From Camellia lanceoleosa (taxonomy: Eukaryota; Streptophyta; Magnoliopsida; Ericales; Theaceae), in the NCBI GenBank assembly GCA_025200525.1, contig CM045758.1, positions 744,001-808,000 of the forward strand: a stretch of DNA of 64,000 bases, read 5' to 3'. Position numbers and translations under genes: made by a program. Shown piece after piece: positions 34,851-46,820 of this stretch. The notes beneath the pieces were generated by a model, which saw nothing but the letters and a program-made list of their open reading frames with translations, searched no databases and had not been told where the DNA came from. The first letter of the stretch is position 1. The number at the start of each line of letters is the position of its first letter.

Positions 34851-35132
34851 GACGGCTCAAAACCGGCGGACTCGAAATGGGCAAAATGGCCTCTGACCAC
34901 GAAAGCGTAGCTCACGGCCACGGGAGATAGTCTCTGGGACCACTCCCTTCCCTCGGGAGAAAGCGAGAGAACCGAGCACAGTTGCATGGCGAGACAAGGT
35001 AGAAGATGGTTGGAAGTCGGGAGGCGGGGCCTTGTAGTGACTCAGGACTTCAACAAGCCTGATGTCACAATATCACCGAGCGCTCAGCGGTGACGTCGAG
35101 TCTTAAGGTCGGTCAAAAATGGGGTGTCTCTG

Positions 35133-35148
35133 ATTTGCCCTCTTTGGA
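35133..35148 (-). promoter_or_regulatory. Polypurine tract of unit B
   Basis: On the - strand CCAAAGAGGGCAAAT lies directly before the LTR start, one base longer in its A run than in unit A. Confidence 0.7.
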
Positions 35149-36150
35149 GAACTTCGGAAGTCAAGAAGTGGCGGGAGTGAATGTCAAAGCCGAGGCGACC
35201 CATTTTGACAAGGCCAAGACTTAGACAAACATCTGAGATAAGCAGTATGTGCCCTTGAGGCGGTAAATGCGAAGTGATAGGCGCGGAGCCAGATGATCAT
35301 GCAAATGCAGCAAGCTGTAATGAAGCAGTTATTGACAAATAGATGCAACAGTTTTTAAGCAAGAATGCAAAGCAAACAACTACATTTCATGCAGTTAGGA
35401 ATGCGGAGAATCATTCAATTCTCGTCGCGTCTCACACGGAGAAGATACGATACCTGCGCGATTCGTCTAGTCGCACCAGCCTCAAATGAACCGTACATAC
35501 AATATCGTGCCTGCAAAATAGAGAAATGCAACAAGAACAATATGCCGATAACATATATTCAATGTGATTCCTATGATTCCAAAAGTTCGACACACACAGT
35601 GTCGGTGAACGAATGCAACATAACGCGAGAAAAGATAATGCGCGACAACGCATGTTTAAGCATAGAAGTATGGCACACCGAGAAATCATGCACGACAATG
35701 CAAATCATTCGTGAGAATGCAGTTTATGAGCCAAATAACGTAAAACGAGCACAAATCAGGATGCCCATTTGACATGAAATGACGAGTCGGAAAACGCGCG
35801 TTTTGGCGACGGCAACTCGATCGCGGCCTCTGATTCACCTCCCGGAGAGGTCACAACATGTTTAAAAAGGATACACTCTGATTTTGATGAATAAGGGCCA
35901 GAGACACATGTCGAATTGCGATTAAAGTTTCAATGGAGCAATTCGCGAGAAAGTGTACTTTTCTTCAACTTTTTGGTCAGGAGCGGTCCAATTTTCCTCA
36001 AAATTTGCGAGAGGTAGGGAGGAGGGAAGATGGTCGGCCAGCCCATTGCCCAGGAGAGGCCATCGGCGGGGGAAAAAGGAGATGGCGGCCAGCCGTGTTA
36101 GGTGGTCGGCCACCCCTTGCTAGCGAGGGCAAAATGGTCATTTTCATGTT
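35149..36150. other. Unit B, region between polypurine tract and antisense promoter
   Basis: About 1 kb, equivalent to 15093-16105, with no convincing gene. A 135-codon ORF at 35365-35772 is the extended form of the one in unit A. Confidence 0.5.
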
Positions 36151-36152
36151 TC

Positions 36153-36160
36153 TATATATA
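36153..36160 (+). promoter_or_regulatory. TATA box of the antisense PMD gene, unit B
   Basis: TATATATA in the same context as unit A, about 350 bp before the ATG at 36511. The predicted 5'-UTR intron is conserved, ending CTTTGCAG at 36500. Confidence 0.6.
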
Positions 36161-36510
36161 CACACCTCCATTCCACCCGAAATCACACCCAAAGTTGCAA
36201 AACTTCTTCCTCTTGCTCTCTAGACCATTTTCTCTCTCAGATCTGCATTTTATATGCGTCCCTCGGCCTCCCACGCAAGTTGTTTTTGCGAAATCTTTCA
36301 GATTTAAGCACTTTGAAGCGACTAAATTTCGACTTTGGGGCTTCTCTTCTCATTTTCACCACTTGAGGTAATTTTGTTTCAATATTTGGAAAATTTTCCC
36401 GGGGGTTGACTTTTGTTGACTTTTTCATTTCCCGGGAGTTGACTTTTGTTGACTTTTTCCAATTTTGGCCCATTTTGCTCATTTTTGCTCCTCTTTGCAG
36501 ATTTCTCGCA

Positions 36511-39500
36511 ATGGCAGGTCATTTTCCTCACGACGGAGGTTTTCCCGGTGCCGGAGATGATTTTGACTTTATGGTATTCCCGCCGGGGGTTCGCCCTTTC
36601 TTTCCCGATCGATATGCTCCGGCGGTTCATAGGCTTCCGCGAGCCACTTTCCGTCATTTTACCGATTTTAACGATCGAGCACCCGGGGATCTTCTCTTAC
36701 GAGAGCCGGAGCAGCACCTCTCCTATGATGCAGAGGTATTTTATTATCCGCATCTTTCGTGCATTCTGTACTTTTGCCATGCTTAGACACACCGTTTAGC
36801 TTACGACACAGTACTTGTATTTTGAGCATGTGACTTAGCCACTTGAATTTCATGAACACTTGGCACATTGAATAATTGTGAACGCACAGTGCACCTTAGT
36901 TAGAAATTGAACACACAGCTCCAACATTGATTCACTGAAGGCACAGCCTGAAGTTGAAAATGAGCACACAGCACATACTGACCAAGAGTAGAACACGCAG
37001 TCTCCAACACTCAGAGTTTTCTGAACACACAGCCCAGCTTGGAAGCGAACACACAGCCCACTGATTGAAAGTAGAACACACAGCCCTAAACTTGAAGCAC
37101 CGAACACACAGCCCAGATTTGAAGCGAACACACAGCCCACCGACGTTGAGTAGAACACACAGTCCCAATTTGAAGCGAACACACAGTCCACTGATGTTGA
37201 GTAGAACACACAGTCCCAATCTTGAAGCGAACGCACAGCCCACTGATATTGAGTAGAACACACAGTCCCAAACTTGAAGCGAACGCCTGACCCGATCTTT
37301 GAGTAGAACACCGATCCCAAACTTGAAGCGAACACACATTAATCGATGTTGAGTAGAACACCTGATCCCAAACTTGAAGCGAGCACTGACCCGATGTTGA
37401 GTAGAACACCGGTCCCAATTTGAAGCGAACACACACTTGATATTGAGTAGAACACCACATCCCAATTTGAAGCGAACACACACCATCGATATTGAGTAGA
37501 ACACACAGTCCCAATTTGAAGCGAACACAGTCCATGATGTTGAGTAGAACACCGATCCCAATTTGAAGCGAACACCACAGCCCATCGATGTTGAGTAGAA
37601 CACACGATCCCCATTTGAAGCGAACCCATGACCCACTTTTACTTGATTACACCACAGCTCATTTTCTCTTCATTTGCACCTGACTCATTTCTCTTCATTT
37701 GCACAGCTCATTTTCTCTTCATTTGCACCTGACTCATTTTCTCTTCATTTGCTTGATCTCGCATTCATTCTAAATCTGAGTTCATTCTCGCCTGAGTCTT
37801 GAGGATATGGCTCCACCGCCCGAGGAGTGGTATTTCGAGCTTCAGGCTGTCAGGATTGATTGACCTTGCGGGATTTGGGCCATTCTGCGAGGATTATCTC
37901 GATGCGGATCGGTAGGACTTTACTTGCTGCCTTAGCGGAGAGATGGTGGGATACCACCAATTCTTTCCATTTCTCTGCGACTGGGCATATGACCATGACC
38001 CCGCTGGATTTCGCTATGCTCACCGGCCTAGACTTAGGCGGTAGGCCCATTCCTATGACGAGGATATGGGTGATTGGCGGTCTTGGATGCATTTGTTGGG
38101 GACACACCACTTTGTGATGAGAGGTCGGGAGAGTCGATACTCTGGTTTGCTTCCTATTTCCGGTGACCCACAGATGGAGCCTGAGACTCTGAGGAGGCGA
38201 TGACGCCCGTGGTTTCCTCATGTACCTCCTCGGTACCACTTTGTTCGCTGATAGAGGGAACATGGTAGGATTATATCTACTGGGCGCTCTGGTAGACCTA
38301 TCACAGGTCAGTCAGTATGATTGGAGGCGGCCAATGGCTACCCTATCTTGTTACATGGCCTCGATCTCTACCTGAGGGACTTACTCTGACTCTTGGAGAG
38401 CACAGGAGGTACATTCCGTCCTCTTGATTTACATTTCGTTCCGCATTACTTATTCACCGCACACACGGCGCACTTTGCATCCTGTATTCTGCTTTTAGCA
38501 CATTGTACTCATATTCTGCATTGCTCTTCCCAGCTGTGGGTGTATGTGTACTTCCCCACATTGGCTCCGGAGATGGAGGTGGCAGGGCCTCCGACGACTC
38601 CGTATTCGTTGATGTTTGAGGGCGAGCATCTGGCGAGGCCTCGGGAGACTCTCTCCTCTGCGGCGATACTTTGATACTGTTCGAGCGACAGAGGTATTGC
38701 TTGAACTCTCAGTTCCTTTTATTTTCACCTTTGATCTGCTTTGTATATCTGATTTCCGACTGATTTGTACACTGGTTATCCACAGATCACTGGCGGCCTT
38801 AAGCGGTCTTGGCGACGAGCTCGAGACTGATACCTGGGCGTCGAGTTGTTGTCGATATAGATTCTGCCGAGGACGATCGGCGAGGTTTGGTTCTGAGAGC
38901 TTTTCGTCGAATATGGGGCGATTCTCGGGACACTCTGCGTGCCTCCGAGACACCATGCGGATGGCGATAGATTATCCCCGAGGAGGTCGGCGATATATGC
39001 GAGCGATGATGCTTTGTTGCATCATCTCGATGGGAACTCGCCACCTACCGCGCATATATTTGATGCCCCCTTGGCGGAGTGCGGGCTCCACGGAGGTCTC
39101 TTGGCGCACCATCTTGAGTCGCGCCCATGCTACGAATATCCCTTCTTCTAGCGGTGGCACATCCAGAGGTGGGGCGATTCGATCCCTCCGATCCCTCCGA
39201 CTCTTGATCATCGGTGGCCGAACATGCCGGCGAGTTAATGACTGGCGATTTGGGACGCCTTACCAGATTCCGTTAGAGCCTCCTCTGCCTGATCACAGAT
39301 ATGTTAGAGACCCTGACTCGCCCCCGGTATGTTTTTCAGCTTTGATTTATCAGTCAGATGTTTGAACATTGATTCCGTTACTGATAGTTTTGCATTTGTA
39401 TTTGCGACCTCTGTTGAATATCTGGACGGTACTTTCGGGATGCTAGCCACATTCGAGGGCATGATCCTTCGGAGGGAGACGCAGATGAGCATCGTGGGTG

Positions 39501-40052
39501 TAGAGGTACTCTTCATTTTCCCTGTACTAGCATGTTTCTGATGCTATTCTAGCTTTAGACCTTCTGCTGTATTGATAGACTGTGTAGAGCACATCTGAGC
39601 ACATCTGACACACACCCTTTTCACGTGCATTTACACTTTTTATACTTGAACTGATGTATTGCACTTTGCATCTTCAGATGCCTCCCATATATGCTTCATC
39701 ACGGGCCAGGCCACCGGGGCCCTCTCAGAGAGGTCGAGGTGCTAGACCTACCCGAGGTACAGGGACTGGAGGAGCTGGGCCATCCAGGTCTCATCGAGGA
39801 GCTGGCGGAGGAGGGTCGTCTCGCAGACGCAGGGCACCCATTGTTGAGGATGACGAGGAGGAGGTGGTCGCAGGCCACATATCAGAGACATCTCCTGGAG
39901 AGGGAGGCTCCGGTCTCGGCTCCGGGAGCGGGGACGAGCCTGAGGGGGATCCGGAGGATGACAGCTCCGATCCAGATGGTGATGATGATGTGGAGATTAT
40001 CCCGCAGAAGAGGATGAGGGGGCCTCCCCCTTCTCGCTCCCGAGGGCACTGA
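36511..40052 (+). CDS. Antisense PMD-domain gene, unit B (about six exons)
   Basis: Same structure as unit A: exons near 36511-36735, 37780-38408, 38534-38693, 38786-39326, 39406-39505 and 39678-40052. Exon 1 is identical in frame. The PMD core (ERWWDTTNSFHF, MTMTPLDFAMLTGLDLGG) is readable in exon 2. The last exon is intact here: 124 codons with RGRGARPTRGTGTGG, an acidic DDEEEVV / DPDGDDDVEI stretch, a KRMRGPPPSRSRGH end and a TGA. Two acceptors are altered relative to unit A: TGCAG/G reads CTGAG at about 37780, and TTTGCAG/CC reads TTTGCGACC at 39406. Exon 3 is two bases short. All these changes fall at CAG or CTG sites and may be sequencing error. Confidence 0.75.
37030..37630. repeat. 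51-bp minisatellite in PMD intron 2, unit B
   Basis: Same 51-bp unit as unit A, about 11 copies. Many copies have ACACAG replaced by ACCTGA or shortened. Confidence 0.95.
37640..37755. repeat. 26-bp tandem repeat, 4 units, unit B
   Basis: TCATTTTCTCTTCATTTGC units, two of them with CACAG read as CCTGA. Confidence 0.9.
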
Positions 40053-40777
40053 TGTTATTTCCTGCTTTACTCTACTTTTTAGCTAGTAGTTTGTAGCACT
40101 TTGCACATTGTTATGCAGTTTTATTTTCTGTAAAACTTGTACTTTTATTGTTGTAAGACATGATGAAATGAAACAGCTTTTGAAAAGATGTTGTATTTGA
40201 AATTCTCAGCATCGCATCGCATTATTTTACACAAAATGGAATTGAATGGAAATGCGCCTCATGTATTTACCGGGTTAGGTAGGGAACCGACGCAACAAAG
40301 AAAAACAAAACGACTCACTAAGAAATAAAACAGAATCTCAGCGAGTTTACAACTCGATAAACAAAGAACAATAATGTTAACGACTCAATAGACAAGACTT
40401 AACAAAATTGTGTAATCAAAAAGTAACAACTCAAAACGCAAATCGCGACAGCTCGACAAAACTTACAACTCAATAAGCAAGAACAACAACTCGATAAGCA
40501 AAAATATAACACGGTGTACTTCGGATGGACTATCTGGACAATGGGGTGTATCCAAAATTGATAGGCCTGGATGCCTTCTACTGCCGGGAGACAACCAGAT
40601 TTGCAGGGAGTCCACTACTGCTATAGGTAGTGTTTCCCACCCAAGCTCACTTGTATTTGCTTACATCACTCGACCCTCGGGCTCGACTTTTCTCGCAAAA
40701 CCCTTATCTTACTTTTCTCTCGTCGCACATCTCTCTATTCTTTATTCTCTCATTTTTCATCCCTCCCCGAGATATGG

Positions 40778-41116
40778 TTGACGGAGAAGTTGCAAGTTGT
40801 GGACTCTTGCCCTGCCTATTCAGCCCGCGGCTACTTCTTTCGGCAACGCCTATTTAATGCTCCCGACGAGAGCTGGTGGTTCGAATGGATGCATAACTTG
40901 TCAGCAGATCGCATTGCATGGCACCATCCCTGGCTTAAACTTTCAGCGATGAGCTACAGCATGTTCCAGGATACCGGGATCCGTCTGATCGGCTTGAATC
41001 ACTGTATATTTTATTTCCCATTCCGTACTCGCGTGATTCGGTCATACAAGTTGGGCCTAAGTTGGCATCTAAAGCTTCGACTGGCTTTGGGAGGGGGCGC
41101 AGGGACACCTGACTAG
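40778..41116 (+). CDS. Second antisense ORF, unit B, function unknown
   Basis: 112 open codons, extending the unit A frame through RTRVIRSYKLGLSWHLKLRL to a TGA; no ATG at the start of the open frame. The same product may follow the PMD gene in the same transcript or be a separate exon. I do not recognise the family with confidence. Confidence 0.35.
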   Translation: MTEKLQVVDSCPAYSARGYFFRQRLFNAPDESWWFEWMHNLSADRIAWHHPWLKLSAMSYSMFQDTGIRLIGLNHCIFYFPFRTRVIRSYKLGLSWHLKLRLALGGGAGTPD

Positions 41117-41412
41117 ACTATGCCCCAGATTTATTGCTTTATTAGTACTTTCAAGTTTTCTTTATGAATGTAATAAAAAACAACTTCAATTGTATGCAAG
41201 AGCAGAAGAACTCTGTTTCGAAATCAATGAAATTGAAGGTTGAGGTACTGAAAATTCTCCGCTTTTGGTCCAAAAATGGTCTTAGTTGTGAAAAGATTAA
41301 TTTGAACAAAGTCAACTTTTATGAAAACTTTTCAAAACTATTTTCGATATGGATCAGAACTGGACACGCCTGAAATCTGTCACTGAGATACACAACCCCA
41401 AATCCTAGCAAC

Positions 41413-41525
41413 TGGAAAGTTGCCCCTAGTTTGAAAAGGTGCTTCGGCAAAATGTGGCAACGGAAAGTTGCCCCTAGTCTGGATGATGCCGCAACACTCC
41501 ATTGCAACGGAAAGTTGCCCCTAGT
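41413..41525. repeat. Triplicated GGAAAGTTGCCCCTAG, unit B
   Basis: Three exact copies at the same spacing as in unit A. Confidence 0.85.
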
Positions 41526-41844
41526 TTGAATAGCACTGTACCGGCGATCATAGTGAATGCTGATGAATAAAGATGACTGAGGTGATCAAAATGGACTAAG
41601 TTGATCGGGGAAAAGATTGTGACTGAACTTCAAGATGAAGTCGCCTCGATCCCAAAGATGGGAATCAAGTCTTACGTAGTTCAGGTCGAGTTCTCGAGTG
41701 TTTTTGCTCTCCTTTTGCGCTCTAACTTTTGCCAAGGCCGCCCTTTGCGGGTTTTCAACCTTCGAGCTCGGTTTTATAATTTTCAAATTTTCTATGCTCG
41801 AGTTTTGCCTAGGTCGCCCTTCGGGTTTTCGCCTAGCGAGCCTC

Positions 41845-42700
41845 TCGAGGATAATATTTCTTCAACTTGTCCATATTGATCGGTTGAGAGAACTCCAAGC
41901 CATCTAGATCCATCAGACCACGACTCCACTGACAGATTGACTTGATGATGTAAGGACCATCAATTGGGTCTGAACTTGCCCCTTGGGTCGTGGATGGGAG
42001 CTCGGTTGTCCTTGAGTACTAAATCTCCTTCTTTTAAATTCCTGGACTTAACCTTTTTGTTAAAAGCCCGGGCGATTCTGCGTTGATAACCCTGAACGTG
42101 GTACAGTGCTTTCAATCTCCTTTCATCAAAGAGCATGAGTTCTTCAAATCTATTCTCACGCTAATCTGCTTATCCGCACTCGGCCAATACTCTCAATGAC
42201 GGAACCTCAATCTCGATAGGTAGAACGGCCTCCATCCCGTAGACTAATGAGTATGGAGTCGCCCCAGTAGAAGTCCTGATTGAAGTCCTGTAGCCCCACA
42301 GAGCGAATGGCAGCTTATCTGGCCAATCCCGATAGGTTTCCACCATTTTCTGTAGTATGCGCTTGATGTTCTTGTTGGCGGCCTCAACCGCCCGCTGGTT
42401 TGCGGCCGTAAGTAGACGACTTATGAAAAGCCACGTTGTATTTCTCCAACAAGTCAATCACCTCCTTCTTGAAGTGGGAACCATTGTCGAAACTATTTCA
42501 TTTGGGACTCGTGGCGGACGATAATGTTGTTTCGATGAATTTTGCAACGTGAAGCTTTCAACACCGCAGGATTGGGCCTCAACCCACTTCGTGAAATAAT
42601 CTGTCGCTACGAGGGTGAACTCATGCCCGTTCGGCCCCTTCGGCGTAACAGCTCCTATCACATCAATTCCCCAGCCAGAAAAAGCCCATGGCGACGTCAT
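41845..42700 (-). pseudogene. Integrase core and C-terminal domain, unit B
   Basis: The 42700-42458 frame has WGIDVIGAV (first catalytic Asp) and LVATDYFTKWVEAQ. The second acidic block is frame-shifted after VPNEIVS. The 42457-42170 frame has EAANKNIKRILQKMVETYRD with the catalytic Glu. The C-terminal domain follows in further frames to about 41845, where the stop codon seen in unit A is altered (TCAGGG to TCGAGG). Confidence 0.8.
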
Positions 42701-42709
42701 GTTGTACAG

Positions 42710-44071
42710 CTATGACGGCGGAATGTTCATGCGATTTGCATGAATCTGACATTTGTGGCATCGCCTGACGAAACCGATACAATCCTCCTCCATGGTGGAC
42801 CAATAATAACCTTGCCTAAGGATCTTCCTAGCCAACATCACCCCATTCATATGTGCGCCGCATTCACCCCCGTGGATGGCTTCCATCAGACGTTTGGACT
42901 CTTCAGCATCAACACACAGTTTATGCATTCCCAGATGACCTCTTCTATACAGTTTACCCCCGCAGATGATGAACTGGACTGACATTCTTCTGATTGCCCT
43001 CTTGTCTTTGGCATTTACCCCTGGCGGGTATACTTCTTTCTCCAAAAAGTTCCAGATGTCGTAGTACCAAGGGTGTTCGTCCTGAACTTCATCTATGGTT
43101 GCAATCGACTCATAAGCAGGTACAAACTTCTGGTCGATGATGACTGGACGCATTCGGACTCCACACGGGATGTCTATCATTGATGATAGAGTTGCTAAGG
43201 CGTCTGCGAACTTGTTGTTCTCTCTTAGTAGATGAGCGAAATTCAGCTTCTCAAACCGAGGAATCAGTAAATCCAAGGTTTGGTGATACATCATCATATT
43301 TTCCTCTTTTACTTTCCAGTCTCCTTTAGCTTGAGACACAACAAGATTCGAATCCCCAATGACGCCCAAATTGCCTCGCCCTAGTTCTAGGGCTGCTTCC
43401 AAACCAGCAATGCATGCTTCATATTCTGCTTCATTATTCGAGACTTTGAACCGGAGTTTAAAGGCGAGAGGGATACGGGAATTGTCGGGTGCTATCAGCA
43501 ACACTCCTATCCCATACCCATGTTGATTTGACGCTCCGTCAAAGTACATCGTCCAAGTTTCCTCGTCGATATGCAGAATTGCTTCATCTGGGAATAGATA
43601 CTCAACTGCTTCATCCCCCTCAACCGGGTGGTCGGCAAGGAACTCTGCCACTGCTCTTCCCTTCACTGACTTGCGCGTCACATATGTAAGATCGAATTCG
43701 GAGAGCAACAGCAACCAACGAGCTAGCCTACCAGAAGCTACCGGTTTCTCGAAAAGATATTTGATGGGATCTAGTCGTGAAACCAACATTACAGAGTGAG
43801 CTAACAGGTAGTGCCGCAACTTCCTGGTAGCCCATACCAAAGCCAAGCAAGCCTTTTCCAGTGGCGTATACCGGGTTTCATACTCTAGCATTTTCTTGCT
43901 CAAATAATAGATGGCTTTCTCCACCCTATCTTTTGATTCTTGTGCAAGCATGCAGCCCATCGTGGTCTCAGTCACTGACAGGTACAAAATCAACGGTTTC
44001 CCTGGTTCTGCTGGTGATAAAACGGGTGGGTTCTCAGAGATATTCTTTAACTGCTCGAAAGCGCTTGGCAT
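42710..44071 (-). CDS. RNase H, archaeal-type RNase H and integrase zinc domain, unit B
   Basis: A single 453-codon frame, the longest intact pol piece in the window. Residues 25-150 are the first RNase H, whose usual TDAS site is degenerate (LYLSVTET). Residues 172-295 are the second, archaeal-type RNase H with a complete acidic set: D178 (YFDGAS), E216 (NNEAEY), D240 (VIGDSN) and D290 (FADALATL). Residues 400-441 form the integrase zinc finger (H400, H407, C438, C441). This layout is diagnostic of the Tat/Ogre lineage. The frame is cut from RT upstream and integrase core downstream by indels. Unit A has several breaks in this span. Confidence 0.9.
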   Translation of the reverse strand: MPSAFEQLKNISENPPVLSPAEPGKPLILYLSVTETTMGCMLAQESKDRVEKAIYYLSKKMLEYETRYTPLEKACLALVWATRKLRHYLLAHSVMLVSRLDPIKYLFEKPVASGRLARWLLLLSEFDLTYVTRKSVKGRAVAEFLADHPVEGDEAVEYLFPDEAILHIDEETWTMYFDGASNQHGYGIGVLLIAPDNSRIPLAFKLRFKVSNNEAEYEACIAGLEAALELGRGNLGVIGDSNLVVSQAKGDWKVKEENMMMYHQTLDLLIPRFEKLNFAHLLRENNKFADALATLSSMIDIPCGVRMRPVIIDQKFVPAYESIATIDEVQDEHPWYYDIWNFLEKEVYPPGVNAKDKRAIRRMSVQFIICGGKLYRRGHLGMHKLCVDAEESKRLMEAIHGGECGAHMNGVMLARKILRQGYYWSTMEEDCIGFVRRCHKCQIHANRMNIPPS

Positions 44072-44089
44072 CGGCCCCCATTGGAACTT

Positions 44090-45234
44090 CTTTCCTTTCT
44101 TCAGAGACCAAAGAGTGGTTCACAAGTCAAGGTTAGTTTTGAGATAAACCGCCTTATGAATTGCACTTTACCCGTAAAGCCTCGCACCTCTTTTTTTCAT
44201 CCTTGGTGGTGGCATTTCTAGGATGGCCTTGATTTTGAAGGGTCGACCTCGATGCCCCTTTGTGTGATCGAACCCCAAAGATTTTCCCCGCAGAACACCA
44301 AACGTACATTTCGAGGGTTTAGCCAAGAACCGAATTCCTCGATCCTTTGGAAGAACTTGTGCAAGGCGGTGTAGTGGCCCTCTTTCTTTGGACTTGACAA
44401 TCATGTCGCCCACGTACACCTCAACCTCTTTATGGATCATATCATGTAATATTGTGGTCGCGGCCCGCTGATAAGTAGCCCCAGCATTCTTCAACCCAAA
44501 CGGCATGACCCGGTAGCGATATGTTCTACGGGTAGTGAATGCGATTTTTCTCGCCTTCCCGCCATTACTATCTGATTGTACCCCGAGAAGCCATCCATGA
44601 ATGAGAGCAATGCATGCCCTGCAGTGAAGTCCACTAGCTCGTCGATGTGTGGTAGGGGAAAGTCGTCCTTCGGACTAGCTCGCTCAGATCTCTCAAGTCT
44701 ACACACCGGATCTTGCCATCTTTCTTCGACCGAACTATATTGGCCAACCAAGTGGGATATTCGATACTAGCAGAAGCTGCGTCAATTTGCTTGGTGACCT
44801 CTTCTTTGATCTTGAGAGCCCAATCCGCGGATCCTTCCGAAGCTTCGCTGATAGGTCGCCTGGGGTCAAGGGGATCCGATGTTGTACAATCTCGGGATCG
44901 ATTCGTGCATGTCTTCGTAGGACCACGCGAAAACATCTTTGAAATCTTTTAATAAAGCGACCATGCGCCGCTGCTCTGAAGACAATGTGGACCCGATCCG
45001 ACCACCGCGGGTCCTCCTCAAGACTAATATTCACGTAAACGATTTCATCCGCTAAAGGCTTAACAAATCTCTCCTGCTCTTGCTCAATTAAACGCTAGAA
45101 ACCGAGGCACTTCGTCTCGCTGCTTTTGATCAAAATTTTGAAAGTCAATTAATGCAATAAATTAGGGCACGTAAAAGTACTTAAACCACAGATGATTCAT
45201 TCTCATTAAGTGCATCCAGATCATCCAATTCATC
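44090..45234 (-). pseudogene. Reverse transcriptase, unit B
   Basis: Pieces in several frames: DPEIVQHRIPLTPGD near 44925, TSDPLDPRRPISEASEGSAD, DFTAGHALLSFMDGFSGYNQ at 44751-44491, VMPFGLKNAGATYQRAATTI and EVYVGDMIVKSKER at 44506-44168. The catalytic YVDD reads YVGD here, which would inactivate the enzyme if real. The frameshifts differ in position from unit A. Confidence 0.8.
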
Positions 45235-45634
45235 GGTACAACAGACTCAAAAGTAAAGGAAAAAGACGACCGACAAGATCGTGGCATCCGGTTGACACCT
45301 TCAGAGTACTGACCAGACTTCGAGCCGAATCGATTCCGACTCGAAGACTCGGTGGAATCGGACTCGGCCACTACTCCGAATCTTTAACCGGATAAGAATC
45401 CTCCTCGCATCGCCAAGTGAGCGAGGGTGCGATCGATCGCCCAAGATGGTCAGCCGGTTCGCAACCGCTTTCATCTCCAATCAACGAAACCGCGACGTTA
45501 TTCCCCAAGCAATCCCGTCGACGGAGGATCAAAGAGAAGACATGCCAGCTACCCCATTTCCAATTCAAGGCCCTCAGACTCACCGCCTTATTTCGCCTAT
45601 CTCGGTTGTTGGGTCTGCTCGCTTCTCGACAACG
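45235..45634 (-). other. Protease-RT junction, possible intron, unit B
   Basis: Equivalent to 25135-25560; no frame bridges it. Confidence 0.4.
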
Positions 45635-46820
45635 CTATCCCGATAGTTGCAAGTCGAAAAAGATTTCAAACTGCACGCGCTTCCCCTCTGCATTCAACCA
45701 TGGTTCTGGGAAGCCGCAAAATGGAAAATCTTCCCCCTCCCGGACGAAGCGTCCGTTCAGGGTACCCCAGATGGGCCTATGCATTAGATCAAAAGGCTTC
45801 CCAGCCTGCTTCGCCCTGGCCCTGCTGGCCATTTCCTTCCCTTTCCTCGTCCAGTCTTCTTTGGTAGGCAGATAACCTAATCCAAAGGTATGTGGATTAT
45901 GTGGCACTTCGGCCAACGCTGCGACACCTTTCCGGCCGCTTCTTCCCAATCCCATCCCAGGGATATGCTGTAGCTTGTTCATGAGGTAGACGGCTTGAGC
46001 GCTGACATACAAACCCTCATTCACAGCCATTATGTTTTGTACCACCCGGGCCTCAGCCAAAGTAAATCCCGATATAAACATGTCCTCCATGCCGTGTTCA
46101 ATCTCCAAGACTGGCGTAGATACCTCCGGAGGGGGATGGATTGATGAGTTCCCAAAAACAATGGCTACTCCTAACTAAAGGGGTATTTCACCATTTGATG
46201 CAGGGTAGATGAAACGGCCTTCACCGATGCAAACTGTGGTCGCCCAAAAGCATGTTGAAAGACGCAGGACCTCCAAGACATGAAAATCTATTTCGTGTTG
46301 TCCAGCCCAATCTTGGTTTGATTTTTACCGCCCCTGACATCCTCGCTTGTATTATCATACGCCTGATTACTTGAGTAGTTGGTGTGAAGTCCGCAGCTTT
46401 AACCCAATTGCATAGGCCGCTTCCGCCGACAAACATTGATAGCGGACCCGTGTCAACAAGCACCACCGAATCCATTTGTCCTCGATTCTACAGAGATGTA
46501 GAGAGGTCTTATGGTCCACGCCTCAGCGCAATTCCTTGTCCGAAAAGGTCAATGCCGGGAACCTCCTCCGGAAAGACCAAACCAACTAGTTGTTCCGCGT
46601 AGTTTCAATGGAAAGTTTAGCTCATCCATGGTAGATAAGACAGCCACGGTGCACTCGAAGCCATAAGCAATTCCCCAAATGGAGATGTCTCGCTTGTATT
46701 TTCTTTTAGTCGCTTCAAGATGACCTCTTCTTCCGCTTGCTTCTCTTTACATTTCTCTGCCTCCTTATCTTTCCTCGATGCCTCGGGTTGATCAAGGTGG
46801 GGGCTTGAAATACCGCCCAC
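45635..46820 (-). pseudogene. Aspartic protease and G-patch-like tail, unit B
   Basis: The 46475-46221 frame starts VVLVDTG with DTG at about 46446-46454, then FTPTTQVI and ASFNMLLGD. The 46108-45635 frame (157 codons) is intact and carries FTLAEARVVQNIM, then IPGMGLGRSGRKG and LGYLPTKEDWTRKG, then FVREGEDFPFCGFPEPW. The glycine motif resembles a G-patch, which some retroviral proteases carry after the catalytic domain. Confidence 0.8.

Larger units (their letters stand above)
30104..35132 (-). repeat. Level-3 LTR, middle copy, shared by units A and B
   Basis: About 5.03 kb. It serves as 5' LTR of unit A and 3' LTR of unit B. No duplication flanks it. It has private substitutions where the left and right LTRs agree, e.g. 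GGAAATAAACATCTC near 30535 versus GGAACTAAACATTTC in both others. Confidence 0.9.
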
